Assembly (NCBI GenBank): GCA_020746995.1
Contig: JAGPXD010000004.1
Coordinates: forward strand, 2,666,001 to 2,730,000
Length of the DNA: 64,000 nt
Reading direction: 5' to 3'
Source: Plectosphaerella cucumerina
Lineage: Eukaryota; Ascomycota; Sordariomycetes; Glomerellales; Plectosphaerellaceae
Shown: piece after piece, positions 49,639 through 60,359 of the stretch
Layout: the number at the start of each line of letters is the position of its first letter
Position numbering within the stretch: the stretch's first letter is position 1
Translations under genes and position numbers: made by a program
Notes under the pieces: model-generated
Told to the model about the DNA's origin: nothing
Databases searched by the model: none
Seen by the model: only the letters and a program-made list of their open reading frames with translations

Positions 49639-50836
49639 ATGGCGACACCTCAGCTCATTGGATTTTCGGTCAAGGAGATCAGGGCCATCTGTCATGATGT
49701 TGCCCTGATAGTGGCCCCCAACGAGGCATCCGTCGCTAACCGACAAGATGTATACTGCACATCTACCCATCAGGCTTGCCTTGAGGCTCTGCGGATCGAA
49801 TGGGACAACGAAAATGAGGCTCTGCTCATGTGGTCGCTGTGAGCAGAGCCGCATCTCATTATAAAATGGGATCGAGGTCTGCTCATGGCGTCCTCTCTGG
49901 GTACTACGCGGTCGTCCACCTTGGAGCTTCCCTGCAGTAGCTCCTTGTCAGCCTCAAGCAACCCACGTATCAACAAGCTCCGCTCTGCTGCGAGATGTCA
50001 TATCCAGTTGCATCTCTCAATGGTCGAAGCTCTGTGCAACTTGCCAACTGGCGTATCAGAACCGAGGACTCATTGATGCCCCTGCGGGGAGCACCATTAT
50101 TGGACAGCAAATCCTGGGATCCGGCATGGAACTTGAGCCTCATGAGTGGACTTCACTTCGAAATAGGATTTACGATGTTCCAGATGCGCCTCCATGGCCC
50201 CGGGTTGTTTGCTCGAGCTCTTGCGCCGACTTCGTCGTCAATGCGTACGACTCGCCATCAGTTCAGACAAGAACACGATACTCAGGATCTGCTTGGGCAT
50301 CAATGGGCCAAGACCTCATGAATCTCAACTATCCCATCCACATGTGGATTCTTACCTCGGAAGCATCTCATCACGGGGCAACAGGCACTTGATGCAGTAC
50401 GGCACGGGCTGCCATGTACCGACGTGTGAACACTTCGCAAGCCACTTGCAAATTGCTATTCCAATACGCCCCGATATTTTCAACATCCACTTCCATCTCA
50501 TTTGGTCATTTGAGCCTCAAGTATGTGTTTTTGTTCTGCTTTGATCGGCCGCGCTGACCATTCTGCAAGGCCCGATAGACACGCGACGGCTGCCTGCGGG
50601 TTGTCGTCATGCACGCCACAGCCTGGGACAGCACCCTCGAATGCGGCACACCCGCCCACCTCCATGCAGGTACCTACGGATCTACTGCAACGCACTTGGA
50701 GCGTTTCGTCAATATTATCGATTCAGAAAGATGGCGCTCAAACCCCAGGTTCGACTTTGTTTTGTACGGTTCATGGAGGAGCACAAGTCCGACGGCGCGC
50801 ATCGAGTCCAGAAGCGCGAACACCACACAAACTTGA
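49639..50836 (+). CDS. Candidate orphan gene, four exons, function unknown
   Basis: Model: exons 49639-49838, 49938-50052, 50167-50520 and 50579-50836, giving 308 residues. Introns are 99 bp (GTGAGC...CCTGCAG), 114 bp (GTATCA...AATAG) and 58 bp (GTATGT, GCTGAC, ATAG), and all joins keep the frame. The N-terminus is MATPQLIGFSVKEIRAICHD. Exon 3 begins with a C-x2-C pair (LRCSRC) followed by an Arg/Leu-rich helix and a His/Cys-rich stretch (GCHVPTCEH). Exon 4 reads CLRVVVMHATAWDSTLECG and ERFVNIIDSERW. There is no signal peptide and no family I recognise. Codon use is more relaxed than in conserved neighbours, as for young genes. An earlier acceptor (50571) would end the protein after exon 3. 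It could be a chance join of open frames. Confidence 0.35.
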
Positions 50837-52013
50837 TCATTGTCGACGTCACCGTACCTACAGCATCCATTGCTGCGCCTCTCACATGACAGTGTGTCAA
50901 GACCGAACTATCCACTGGCATAGGGCGGCCACGCTACCGGCAGACAGGGCGGCCGCCGAGCCGAGTTTGCCTTTCTAGCCCAACAAGCACGCTTTTGGAT
51001 GCGGCTCTGCTCCGACCACTCACACCGGCCGTCGCGATCACTGCCAGGCGCCTCCCATGGACTTGTTCGAGCCTCAACTTCCTCCGCCAATTCCAGCGCA
51101 GTCGAGGCGGCCTCTTCAAGAGCTCCACCATGAGGCTCAACGACACCTAGCTAGCGGGCTTAGACCCCCTCAGGCTTGAGTTTGTTACTGGAAATCAGTT
51201 GCACCTCCCACGACCCCCTGCAGCCAGCTGTGGCTTCCCGTCACTTTCCTGGGCCTCCCTCCAAGACCATCGATGGTCCTCGCCTCCTCGACAGCAGCTC
51301 TGCTTGCCATTGTCCGTCATTTCTGCCTCACGGTCACGGCCACAAGGGTGTAGCTCGGTGAGGTGCTGAGTTCAAGCATGTGCAACCTACGATCCAGTCA
51401 GGGCGTGCGGACGAAGACCCGCCTCGCCCCTCGTCACCGACGCTTTTGGCCTTTGCGGCGACTTATCGTCACCTCGTCCTTGGCACCCTGGCTGAGGCGT
51501 CTATGCCGTTACAAGTCCAGTCCACTCCGATGTCAAGAATCACCAAGTGCCACGGCCATTGTGCCCTGGCGTCTCGACACAGCCATGGTGAGGTTCCGGA
51601 CAGTGGCCTAGGGCGAACACCGAAGGCCCTTCCACTGGCTCCCATGGGTGCGAGCATCTCACCGAGGGGTGTTGCCTTGGAACTTGTGCCATCACGAGGG
51701 GCACGTCGCGGGCGCCTTATGCGGAATGCCATTGCAATGGAGGTGTATGTTACGGCATTGAGGGCGGTATTGGGTTGGCATGGAGTGGAAGTGCAACAGC
51801 AGGCATTCTGGCAAGCTCAGGAGAACCCTTCCAGAGTCGAGTCAATTCTTTGATAAAAGAAGGCACGTTCTTCTGCTCCTCTTGATTCAGTTCATCCAGA
51901 AAATCAGCATCACAGCTTCCACTCCCATCCCAATCTACCCTCTCAGACATCTCGTCTCCCGCGAACTCGCACCCCAAGTTTCCCAACCCCTTTCCCCTAC
52001 AACCTCGTTCATC
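50837..52013. other. Intergenic, upstream of the 52.0-kb Cys-rich gene
   Basis: About 1.2 kb. The last 170 bp are pyrimidine-rich with CATC elements, a typical leader for the gene that follows. A plus-strand frame at 51380-51853 (157 codons) has no recognisable content. Confidence 0.4.
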
Positions 52014-52399
52014 ATGTCGGTATTGGTGAACTGCGTGAGTGACTTCTCATAGCCGATAATGAACTGAACTAACGCTGCTCCCAAACAGTGCCAGTGCTTC
52101 GATGGCACCACCATGGACCTGGCGATCCATGTCCAGTGCTTTAACTGTGGGCACGTTCTCACGACCAGTTGCTGCACCCTTGCCGCACCGATCCCCAAGA
52201 ACAGTCGCATGCCCATGGATGCCTTTGAGACCGGCACGAAGTCATCGTGTATGTCAAGATCAACCCCTGTCTGTCGCACCCCCCGCTAATCATCTTGTTC
52301 TCATCAGCGCCCGACACGTCGGCCATCGACCCAACAGCCTCATCGTGGAAAATTTGCTCTCACGGCAGCTACCACAACGGCTATCACCACCACAAGTGA
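52014..52399 (+). CDS. Small cysteine-rich protein, three short exons
   Basis: Exons 52014-52034 (21 nt), 52089-52248 and 52308-52399, giving 90 residues. Introns are 54 bp (GTGAGT, ACTAAC, ACAG; contains stops) and 59 bp (GTATGT, GCTAAT, TCAG). No single frame shows it. The N-terminal half holds nine cysteines: MSVLVNCCQC, then HVQCFNCGH and TSCC, followed by a Ser/Thr-rich stretch and an end rich in His (SHGSYHNGYHHHK). The CCQC ... HVxCxxC spacing suggests zinc binding and matches the product at 46.6 kb. The splice signals are among the best in the region and a pyrimidine-rich leader precedes the ATG, which supports a real gene. The role is unknown. Confidence 0.5.
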
Positions 52400-54425
52400 T
52401 ATCTCTCACTCACTCGGCGTCACTACCTGGAGGGTGTGACAGCTACAAGACCCGGGGCTCCCTCCCGCCAAGCCAACATGCCCCGGCGCCACATCTCGGG
52501 ATCACTATTACGGAACGCTTCTTCTCCTTTGTCTGGCCAGCATCAATCTGTCGTTATCGCCCATCCTTTTGCGCTCTTTTCCAAGACTAGACGGAAGTCT
52601 CGATGACACGGTTACTCAGGGGGTCGGTGGATGGAAGGTTCGATGAAAGGCTCATGGCGGCGGCATCTGCCCATGACAACTAACGGATGTGTAGCCACAC
52701 ATCATGCCCGGCCCTCAAACGACTCATAGACTTTGTTTCTTGAATTTCTACTTTGCTCTTCCAATGCTGCTCCACGCTTGTGTCAATGTGCGCGGGTAAT
52801 TCCAGCGAAAACCAAATCTCGAGTACAGTACAACTTCGTGTTCGCAGTGGGTCCTGAAATAGGGGCTGTGCAGCAGTCTCACGCAGGTGACCTAAATCAC
52901 TGGACGAGGTCTCTCAGGGCATAGGCAGGCCTGGCACTTTGAAATAAGTACCGGGTAAATCAAGCTGTTCCCTCCCCTGATGAGGTCCAAAGCAGGCGTC
53001 GGTGATGCTCGCGACTTCGCCACCTGTGCCACAGGATACTCGTGAGGCCTCGGACGATGACCGACAGGTGGTGTATTTGTTGGGAATGTATGCCAACTTT
53101 TAGAAATGCATTTCCAAGGCCGATTTTGGGCGATTCCCTCGACGGAGTTGAGGGTATGATGGAGTTTGTCGTCGAAATGCACGTGTGAAGGCGCACATGT
53201 GGCTGCCACACCTCCCCTACCTATCAAGGATCTCGCCACCACCAAGCTGGGACCAGGCGGTCACAGCCAAGGCAAGGAAGGATTCGAGAACGCAAGGAGC
53301 ATTAAAACCGTCCCGCATTGGCTGGCATATCGCGTCCCACGTGCAAGTCCTCCCGTCCCCAGGCATTCGGCCGAACAGTGCCCCCAGCCTGATTGATCCC
53401 CAGCCATTAGGCATTGGGCGCCAGTGCCTAACGCTCCCGTCGCGATAGCCTCACCGTACCACGAACCCACGCCCAAGCTTCTCTGGGGTGCTCAGCCACA
53501 TATGGCCACCACCGAGGGCCTGTGGATTTTCCCCTCGCAGCAGCCCTATCTCGCGGAGCCGCATAGACGCCGCTAGGGGGAACCGGTCGGACAAACTGCT
53601 CCCCCCTCTCTACCCCAGGCCCTGACACCCACGCCCCGGACACGCATACACATGTCGGGCATCGATTGGACTCCTCCTCACCGGGTGTCCTGACGTCGAC
53701 GTCGGCGACACCGGTCAGATTCGCACCTGCTTCTCGCTCACCGCTGCCACAAGGCATACGTACACCGAGGTCCGTGAGGAGTCACACCCGGGCGAGAAGG
53801 TTCACCGCCGCAGCATGGTCAGTTCATTTCACTTCAAAGTCGGTCGGCACTTTGTCGCAGAAGCAGGTCAATTCAGGTCCACGCTGGCAACAGGGCGCAG
53901 CCGCTTCCCCGGTAATGAGCCTCCATCGTCCAGGGCCGGGCTTTCTTGACCCAGCGCGGTATGCCCTCTGCCTTGCCTTGCCTCTTCTCCCAGCCACAGC
54001 CCGAAAGAGGGCCAGGCCAGACGACATGGCCAAGCATCGAGGACAAGATACAAGCTCTGGCACACCGAGCCATGTGCTGCGATAGCAAAAAATCCTGCCT
54101 CCAGGCATACCATAGTGTACATTCCACATGAAACATCAGATGCTTCCCCCCTAGCCTGTTGAAGGTCAATCCTGCACCTTCCTTCTCGTGCCAACGCCAA
54201 ACAAGAGTGCAAGAGAAATGATGCGGAGAAACAAAAGTCGAGACTCCGGACTCCAGTCCGAATCCCCCCCTGGGAGAAGCCTACTTCGTGTGGGCAGGCG
54301 AAATGATGGGAGGAGCCAAAAAAAAGAAAAAAAAAAAAGGAAACGGGTGTCGATGGCAGATATCGTCTGCTGTGTGCGTGTGTGAAGCAAATAGCATCGG
54401 CTGGCTGGTTGGTATATTCCAGCAT
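52400..54425. other. Intergenic, small Cys-rich gene to ash1
   Basis: About 2 kb; the ash1 3' UTR is at its right end, with an A-rich tract at 54317-54339. Frames of up to 185 codons on both strands have no motif. Nothing else was recognised. Confidence 0.45.
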
Positions 54426-57176
54426 CTAGACAGCCAGGGCGGTGATCGTGGTGGCCTCTTCTGGGCTCACCAGGCGGATGCGCGAGTTGGGGCGGGGGAG
54501 ATCCAGCGCCTTGCGCGGAGACTTGGATGCGCTGGCGGCATCCTTGGCGCTTTTCGCGCTTCGGGGTGTTCTGACCGACTTGGTGCTCTTAGGGCTCTTG
54601 GGCGTCTTGGGCCCCGGGGTCGACTCACTGCCAGCGGCGACAATGGTCAGGCTGGATGCGCGCGACGAGAGAGTTGTCTGCTGCAGTGAGTCTCGGCCCT
54701 TGGTACTGGCCTTGATCACCCTGCCGTGACTGGAAACGCGGACTGTCGTGACCTTGGCTGCCGCCTTCTTCTTGCCGGCAGAAGCAGACTTGGCGTTGAC
54801 CTTGACTGTCGACACGCTCTTCTTGACGGTTGCGGCGCCCTTGGCGGCTGCCTTTGCAACCTTTGAGCTGGCGCTGGAAATGGTGCGCTTGACGCCGGTG
54901 GGCGTCTTGATCTTCCGCTTCTTGGCCGGGCTGCCATCTTCCTCGTCGTCCTGGTCCTCAGTCAGGTCGGCCAGCTTCCTCTTCCCAGCCTTGATGGCGC
55001 CCTTCATGGCGGCCTTGAGTGTCGTCTTGGTCTTGGCGGTGGTCGTCTTCTTGTTCTTCGTCGCCATCTTAGCAACGACGGCCTTGGTTCCCACCTTGGT
55101 CTTGATCGTCTTCTTCGTCGTGGTTTTGGTCTTGGTGGCAACGACGACGCCCGTCTTCTTCGGCTTGGCCTTGGCTTTGGCCTTTGCGCCCTTGCCTTTG
55201 CCCTTGCCTTTGCCCTCAGCCTTGAGCGCCTTCGGGGGCTTCTGGTCCTTGGGTCGGGGGCCGAGGACACCGCGACAGTTCTCTTCGCCGCAGAGACATT
55301 TCTGAACGTTCTTAGCGCTGAAAGGGTCGAAGTTGTAGTCGTAGGTGAGCTCGTCGCCGGTCATGATGGGGTCGTCGCCTGCAAAGAGCGCCATGCGAGG
55401 CTGCCCTGAGACGATCCACTTGATCATCCTGCAGTTGGGCTTGCATGAGTGGTTGACGAAGCGAGCGATGCTACCGGTCGTCGCATCAATGATCATGTTC
55501 TGGTCGAAGCTCATCAGGTAGTAGCACTGGGAGATGTCAGTCAGTTTCGTGGCCCGACTCGGCAATCATGACAACATACGTCGTTGTTCTTGTACTTGGT
55601 GTTCATGCGGTTGTCGCATTCTTCCTCGGTGATGATCTCGCCAGTGTACTCCATGATGATCTGGTTGGGGGCGAAGCACCTGTTGGAGCGAATGCCGTAG
55701 CCGCGGTCCGAGGTCTTGATCACCTCGACGCCGATGCGGTACTTGCCGCCGCCGGACTTCCTCTCGGCGAGATCAGCGAACGCGCGGTTGGTGCAGTGCT
55801 CCCTGCCGATGTTGCAGTTCTTGTCGTCGCACTCGTACAGCATGATGCGGTTCTGGCAGTCCTCTGCGCAGCCATCTTCGGGCTTGCAGATGCACGTAGA
55901 GCCGTCGATGGAAAGGTGAGGGCTCTTCTTCCAGAAGTAAGCGGCATCGCCCACGAAGCGGTCTGCGCATGTGTCAGCGGGCAGCGGGGGCAGTGGGAAG
56001 TGAGGGTAGCATACTCTTGGAGATCTTGGTCCAGTGCTCCGGCTTGGGCTGGCCAGGCGGCAGCGGGTTGAAGACATCAAAGGGGAGCTTGAAGTCCCGT
56101 CCGTTCATCAGTGTCCGTAGTCCATTAAACATCGGCAAAGGGAACGTCTTGTTGATGGGTGCGTTGGAGGAAAACTCTGGGATCTCGGCGAGTCTCTTCT
56201 TCTCGGCGGCGGTGGAGAGGCCGTCTGAGAGGGTGGTGGGGGTAGGTTGACCTGCGTAGAGGCCGCGGTCGAGCCAGCGCTTGGTGCGGCGGCCCTTGCG
56301 AGTGTGGACCTCGATGGTCTCCTCGGTGGCGCTGTCCTTCTTCTTATCCTTGGCCGACTCTTCGACGGGCATCTTGTCGCCGTTGGGTCCGACCTTTGCC
56401 TTCTTGGCTGGCGGGGGCGCGGCGGCCCTGGCCTCGAGCTCTTCGAGGGTGACTTGCTTGCCCTTGGCCCAGATGGTGTGGAGGACGGGCTTGGTCTCGA
56501 TGCCGGTGAATTCGTTGGTATCCTGAAGGCGGCGCAGCTCGCGCGACATCTTGGTGATGCCGGCCTCGAAGGCCTTGCGACCGCGCTTGCCGAGGACGGT
56601 GGCCTTGGTCATGACGGCCTTGGACTTTTCGCCCAGGAGGCTGGCCTTGGACCGAGTGGCCCTTGGGATGATTTCGGAGGCTGCCTTTTTCTTGCCAGGG
56701 GTGTCGAGCTTGTCAATGGACCATTCGAGGTCCAGCGCGTTGATGCCATCGCGTACGGCGGTGTCTGCGCCCGAGGTGGCGGGCCGGGGAGCCTGGGGTT
56801 CGGCGACGAGGGTCTCGCCGCTGACATTGCGCCGCTTGCGTGCTGAAGTCGGCTCGTCTCCGTTGACGCGGCGTTTGCCGTGGGAGGTGCCGCTCAGTTT
56901 CGCGAGGTTGTAGACAGGCAGGCTCGCGCGAGCCCTTCGCGGGCGACCAGACTCTGGGGCGGCTGGTGTTGTTTGTGTAGTTTGTGCTGGTGCTGTTGAT
57001 GTGGCAGCAGCAGTTGCCTCTGGCGCAGGGGTTGTCTCGACCTTGATGCCATCGGAGGCGACTGAAATGTTGTCGGAGAAGTTTGTTGGGGGTGTTGATG
57101 TCGCCGACGCGACGTGCTCGGAGCCCGAATCGAGGGGCGCAGCGGAAACACTGCTCTGGCTGGGAGAGAGAGACAT
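54426..57176 (-). CDS. ash1: ASH1-type histone H3K36 methyltransferase (AWS-SET-postSET)
   Basis: Three exons: 57176-56015, 55962-55580 and 55526-54426, giving 881 residues. Introns are 52 bp (GTATGC, GCTGAC, GCAG) and 53 bp (GTATGT...CCAG). Residues 1-385 are disordered and include a basic RPRRAR patch. The AWS Cys cluster (CICKPEDGCAEDCQNR, about 405-440) leads into SET (about 445-560: GYGIR, MEYTGEI, RFVNHSCKPNC) and postSET (CLCGEENCRG, about 575). This order is that of Neurospora and Fusarium ASH1, which methylate H3K36 and affect silent chromatin. The last 300 residues are Lys/Ala/Thr/Ser-rich with KGKGKG and AKAKAK runs, like a histone H1 tail. Set2 is the other candidate, but the WW and SRI regions it carries are absent. 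Confidence 0.87.
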
Positions 57177-59448
57177 GTTGTGTTGTGTGTAATGTACGTA
57201 TGAATTGGGGAGTGCTCGACGCGACTTTTGGTGATATAGGCTCTGGTCGAGCTTTTCGAGCCCCCGAGGCGTGCTCTGACGCGTCGATATGCGGCAGGTC
57301 GGATGGTGGTGAGGAGGATAAGGAGGGAAAGACACGAAAAGACGTGCTGGGGGCGAAGGTGCGAGGTCCCGTCGCGGTATGGGCTGTAAAGGGTGGATGG
57401 AGGACGGGAAAGTGCGACAGACCGGGGTTCGGGGACGATGTGAGTGGGTGGAAGTGGAAGGAGGGACGGAGTGGGTGGGGAGGTACAGGTAGGTAGCGTT
57501 GGTGCAGGTGCAGGCAAGGGTAAAGTTCTGGCAGGTGGGAACTGTACCAAAGAAAGCGCGAGCCGATAGCTTGAGGTACTTCTGCGGTAAGGGGGAAGGT
57601 ACAGATTGGGGCGTGGAGGATAACGGCTGACCAGAACAGAACGCCCACTCAATGGGTGAAAGCGTCCCCGCAAAAACGAAGATTGGCAGCCAGCAGCTCG
57701 GAAGTCAGGCAGTTCAGGCCAACAGGGGGCTCCAACAATGGACGTCTATGGGAATTGTCCCTATTGACGGTCTGTTGATTCCCGAGGATACAGTCGGCAG
57801 GAGGACGCCACCCGAGGTGGGAAGTGGAGGGCGGAAGGAAGGTGGTCGAGAAGGCGGCGGCCGTGGATTTTTACGGCAAAATGGGAGACGAAATACGCGC
57901 CCGGTAGGTCCGAACGGGCAAGGGGGCGTGTTTTGTTGACAATCGCTGCTGCAGAAGGCTGCAGGCTGTTTGTGTGCAGATGGAGGACGGGGTGGACGGG
58001 GTGGACGGATGGTGCGTATGGGGTCACGATGTTGCGTCCGCTGCCAATCGTCGCGATACGACACGGAACGAGGTGCCTCTGGCTCGATTGAGGATGCGAG
58101 GAGAGGGGTCGAGGTGTTGGTGAGAGACAGAGAGCACCAGGGAGGTGCACGGGGCTGTGGAGAGACGGGGGGCCAAAGGGAGACGTGTTGTCAGCCAGCC
58201 CACGTCAGTTCGTCCTCGTACCCAGTTGTCGAAAGGAGAGGGGAGGTCAGCACTCGACCCGACTTGAGCCACGGGATGCCCGTCAGACGCTGGCCAGGTC
58301 TTGGAGTCGAGAATGCAGCGGGCGGCGGTAATTGTGTGAGGCTGGAGGTCTGTGGTCAAAGATGCTCAGGTGAGTCCAGAAAAACACCATTGAGGGGAGA
58401 TAAATGGATGGGGAAAGGCTGGCGCTGGCGCGGCGGTGGTGGTATGCGGTTAAACGGATTCTCCGTTACCTCAGCTTTCATCGCGGCACGCTCCGTCGCT
58501 CATCCATCATTTTCGCGACAGACGTGTGAGCAAGGATTTGTACGGTACACCCCAGGAGCAGCTGGGTACTGCCCCTGATGGAGTCACCGTACCAGGCTTC
58601 GGGATCCAGCGGATGGTGACTTCAAGTCGGACTGACTGGTCACTCTCTGCGCTTCGACCTTCTCACCTGACGACCCCAGGTCGACTTCTCACCAAATCTT
58701 CTCATACTCGGCGTCTAGGCGACATCCCCATTCAAGAGGTCTTTGTCGACCCCGTGTCGGGACTTTCAGGAAGCATCTCCGGAGCCAGCTCCGACCTGGA
58801 CACTTGATCCCTTGCCAAGCGTGCGACGCTACGAACATCCTGCCCCTCTGCCTACCACCCCTAGACCGATGGAGTTGAGTTGGCGACTTCTTAACCTGCC
58901 ACCGTAGATATGATCAAGCCGTGTTAATACAACACAGACTCGTCGGGTCACTACAGACGTTTCGTTTACCAGACATCCACCACGTTCTTTCCACATGGCA
59001 CTCCCACAAATGAAACCTCGTCCTCGAGCAGATCTCACACATCTTTCGTAGGTTACTTCACCGTAGTCAACCGCAAGGTCGAAGCTATCGTCCTTCCATG
59101 CCAAGATCCCTTGGAGAAGGCCAAGTTCGAGGACATCTGATTGGTATGCTTCATGCACCACAGAGCTTCGCGACGAGTTCTCGACAATCCGAGTCAAATG
59201 GCACTGGCTGCCTCGAAAGCTGTCGAAGTCGGCGATCCCCTAGCCACGGGAGACTGCCTGATACAGCCATCCGGAACCCTCCACGCCCCCTTCTCGCTGT
59301 CACGCTGCCTCCTCACGGGGTCCATGCAATGGGACGCCCGCGACATGCAGCGTGTCGTCAGCCTCGTGAAGCTTGAAGTCGAGCACGGGGACCTGGCCAA
59401 CGAGGAGAGACCCGAGAGCTGACTGGGACAGACAACGCAGTTCGACAC
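57177..59448. other. ash1 upstream region and uncertain coding potential
   Basis: About 2.3 kb. The first half is the ash1 leader and promoter, strongly purine-rich on the plus strand. From 58.5 kb several plus-strand frames read smoothly (58526-58807; 58930-59422, interrupted by one in-frame TGA at 59138), ending LANEERPES. They could be exons or remnants upstream of the 59.4-kb gene. Minus-strand frames are open too, so no model is offered. Confidence 0.35.
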
Positions 59449-60239
59449 ATGCCCTATCACGCCGAGAATGGGAGCCTGAGGCTCAAAAGAGATGGTAGGA
59501 TGGGTCAAGACGGAGCCGTCGCTGGAGCTTGCCCTTATCAAGATCTGGCGGTACATGATGAGCGTCGACTGGCGCCGCAGCCACTGAGACCGACGCAACT
59601 CCAAGTCGGGTGGGATACCAGCGGGTTTGACGACTCCGACGATACTTGGACCTGGGAGGCCAAGGCTACAATACAAGAGGACTGCCCAGAGATGCACCAG
59701 CACTACATGGAGAGGGCCAGCTTGGACCGCGAGGAGCTTTTTGGGCCACATGAGGAAGCACAAGCTCATGTTCGTAGGCGAAATCCCGGAATAGGTCCAA
59801 ACAGCAAGCTCAGTACTACTACCTGATATATGTAATCTGAACATACCTCCGTCAATTTTTAGGTCGGCGCTCTTTCCAATGTGACAGCTCAAGCCGACTC
59901 TGCCTGCTCTGCCTGGCGACTCACTGCGAGTCTGATGTGGCTTCAGCAGTCGAGACATGCAGGTGCTTCTCCTGCCCGGGTACTCGACAAGACCACTTGC
60001 GATGCTCCCTTGGCTCTGGTGATCTTGCCGGCAGTGCCGTTCATCTTCGCTGTCACGACAACCCCCGGGAGCACCTTGGCGTGCTTGGTGTCCAAGGGTA
60101 CCGGGAAGGGCTTCTTCCGGCCTACTCCAGGGATCATGCCGTCCTCGTGGTATCGGCAATGAACTGCGCGCCTCAGGAGACAAAAACACTAACGGAAATC
60201 AGGAACCGCTTCTGCCAGTGTGACGACTGCGTTGACTGA
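59449..60239 (+). CDS. Candidate orphan gene: chromodomain-like stretch plus Cys-rich tail
   Basis: Model: exon 1 59449-59773 and exon 2 59863-60239 (intron 89 bp, GTAGGC ... TTTTTAG), giving 233 residues. A further 48-bp stop-free intron at 59495-59542 is possible. Residues about 65-105 read VGWDTSGFDDSDDTW, then E, CPEMHQHY and ER; the W...G[FY]...DTW.E...CPE...Y spacing resembles the C-terminal half of a chromodomain, though the first strand is not clear. Exon 2 continues without a frame change into a Cys-rich segment (FQCDSSSRLCLLCLATHC, then CRCFSC) and ends FCQCDDC. Fungal chromodomains occur in chromatin proteins and in retroelement integrases; no integrase core is visible. Resemblance by eye only; it may be a remnant. 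Confidence 0.3.
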
Positions 60240-60359
60240 TCGTGGAATGTTTCGGGGGTCGTCCTGTCTGTATCCGGGGAGAATGTGGTGTGCATTGGTG
60301 AGGTGATTTTCGCATCGCAAAGCAAACTTCGCTCCAGCTGTTCCAGTGTTTCGTTGATA

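Noticed and set aside
51750..51986. Acidic minus-strand frame (MSERVDWDGSGSC...)
   Set aside because: It is the reverse complement of the pyrimidine-rich leader of the 52.0-kb gene; CTC/TTC-rich DNA reads as Glu/Asp-rich on the other strand.
54317..54339. A-rich tract as a retroelement poly(A) tail
   Set aside because: No target-site duplication or element body adjoins it; it lies in the presumed 3' UTR or spacer of ash1.
59194..60189. 331-codon minus-strand frame
   Set aside because: It runs antisense to the plus-strand 59.4-kb model and its composition (Ser/Pro/Leu-rich, no motif) looks like the mirror of coding DNA.
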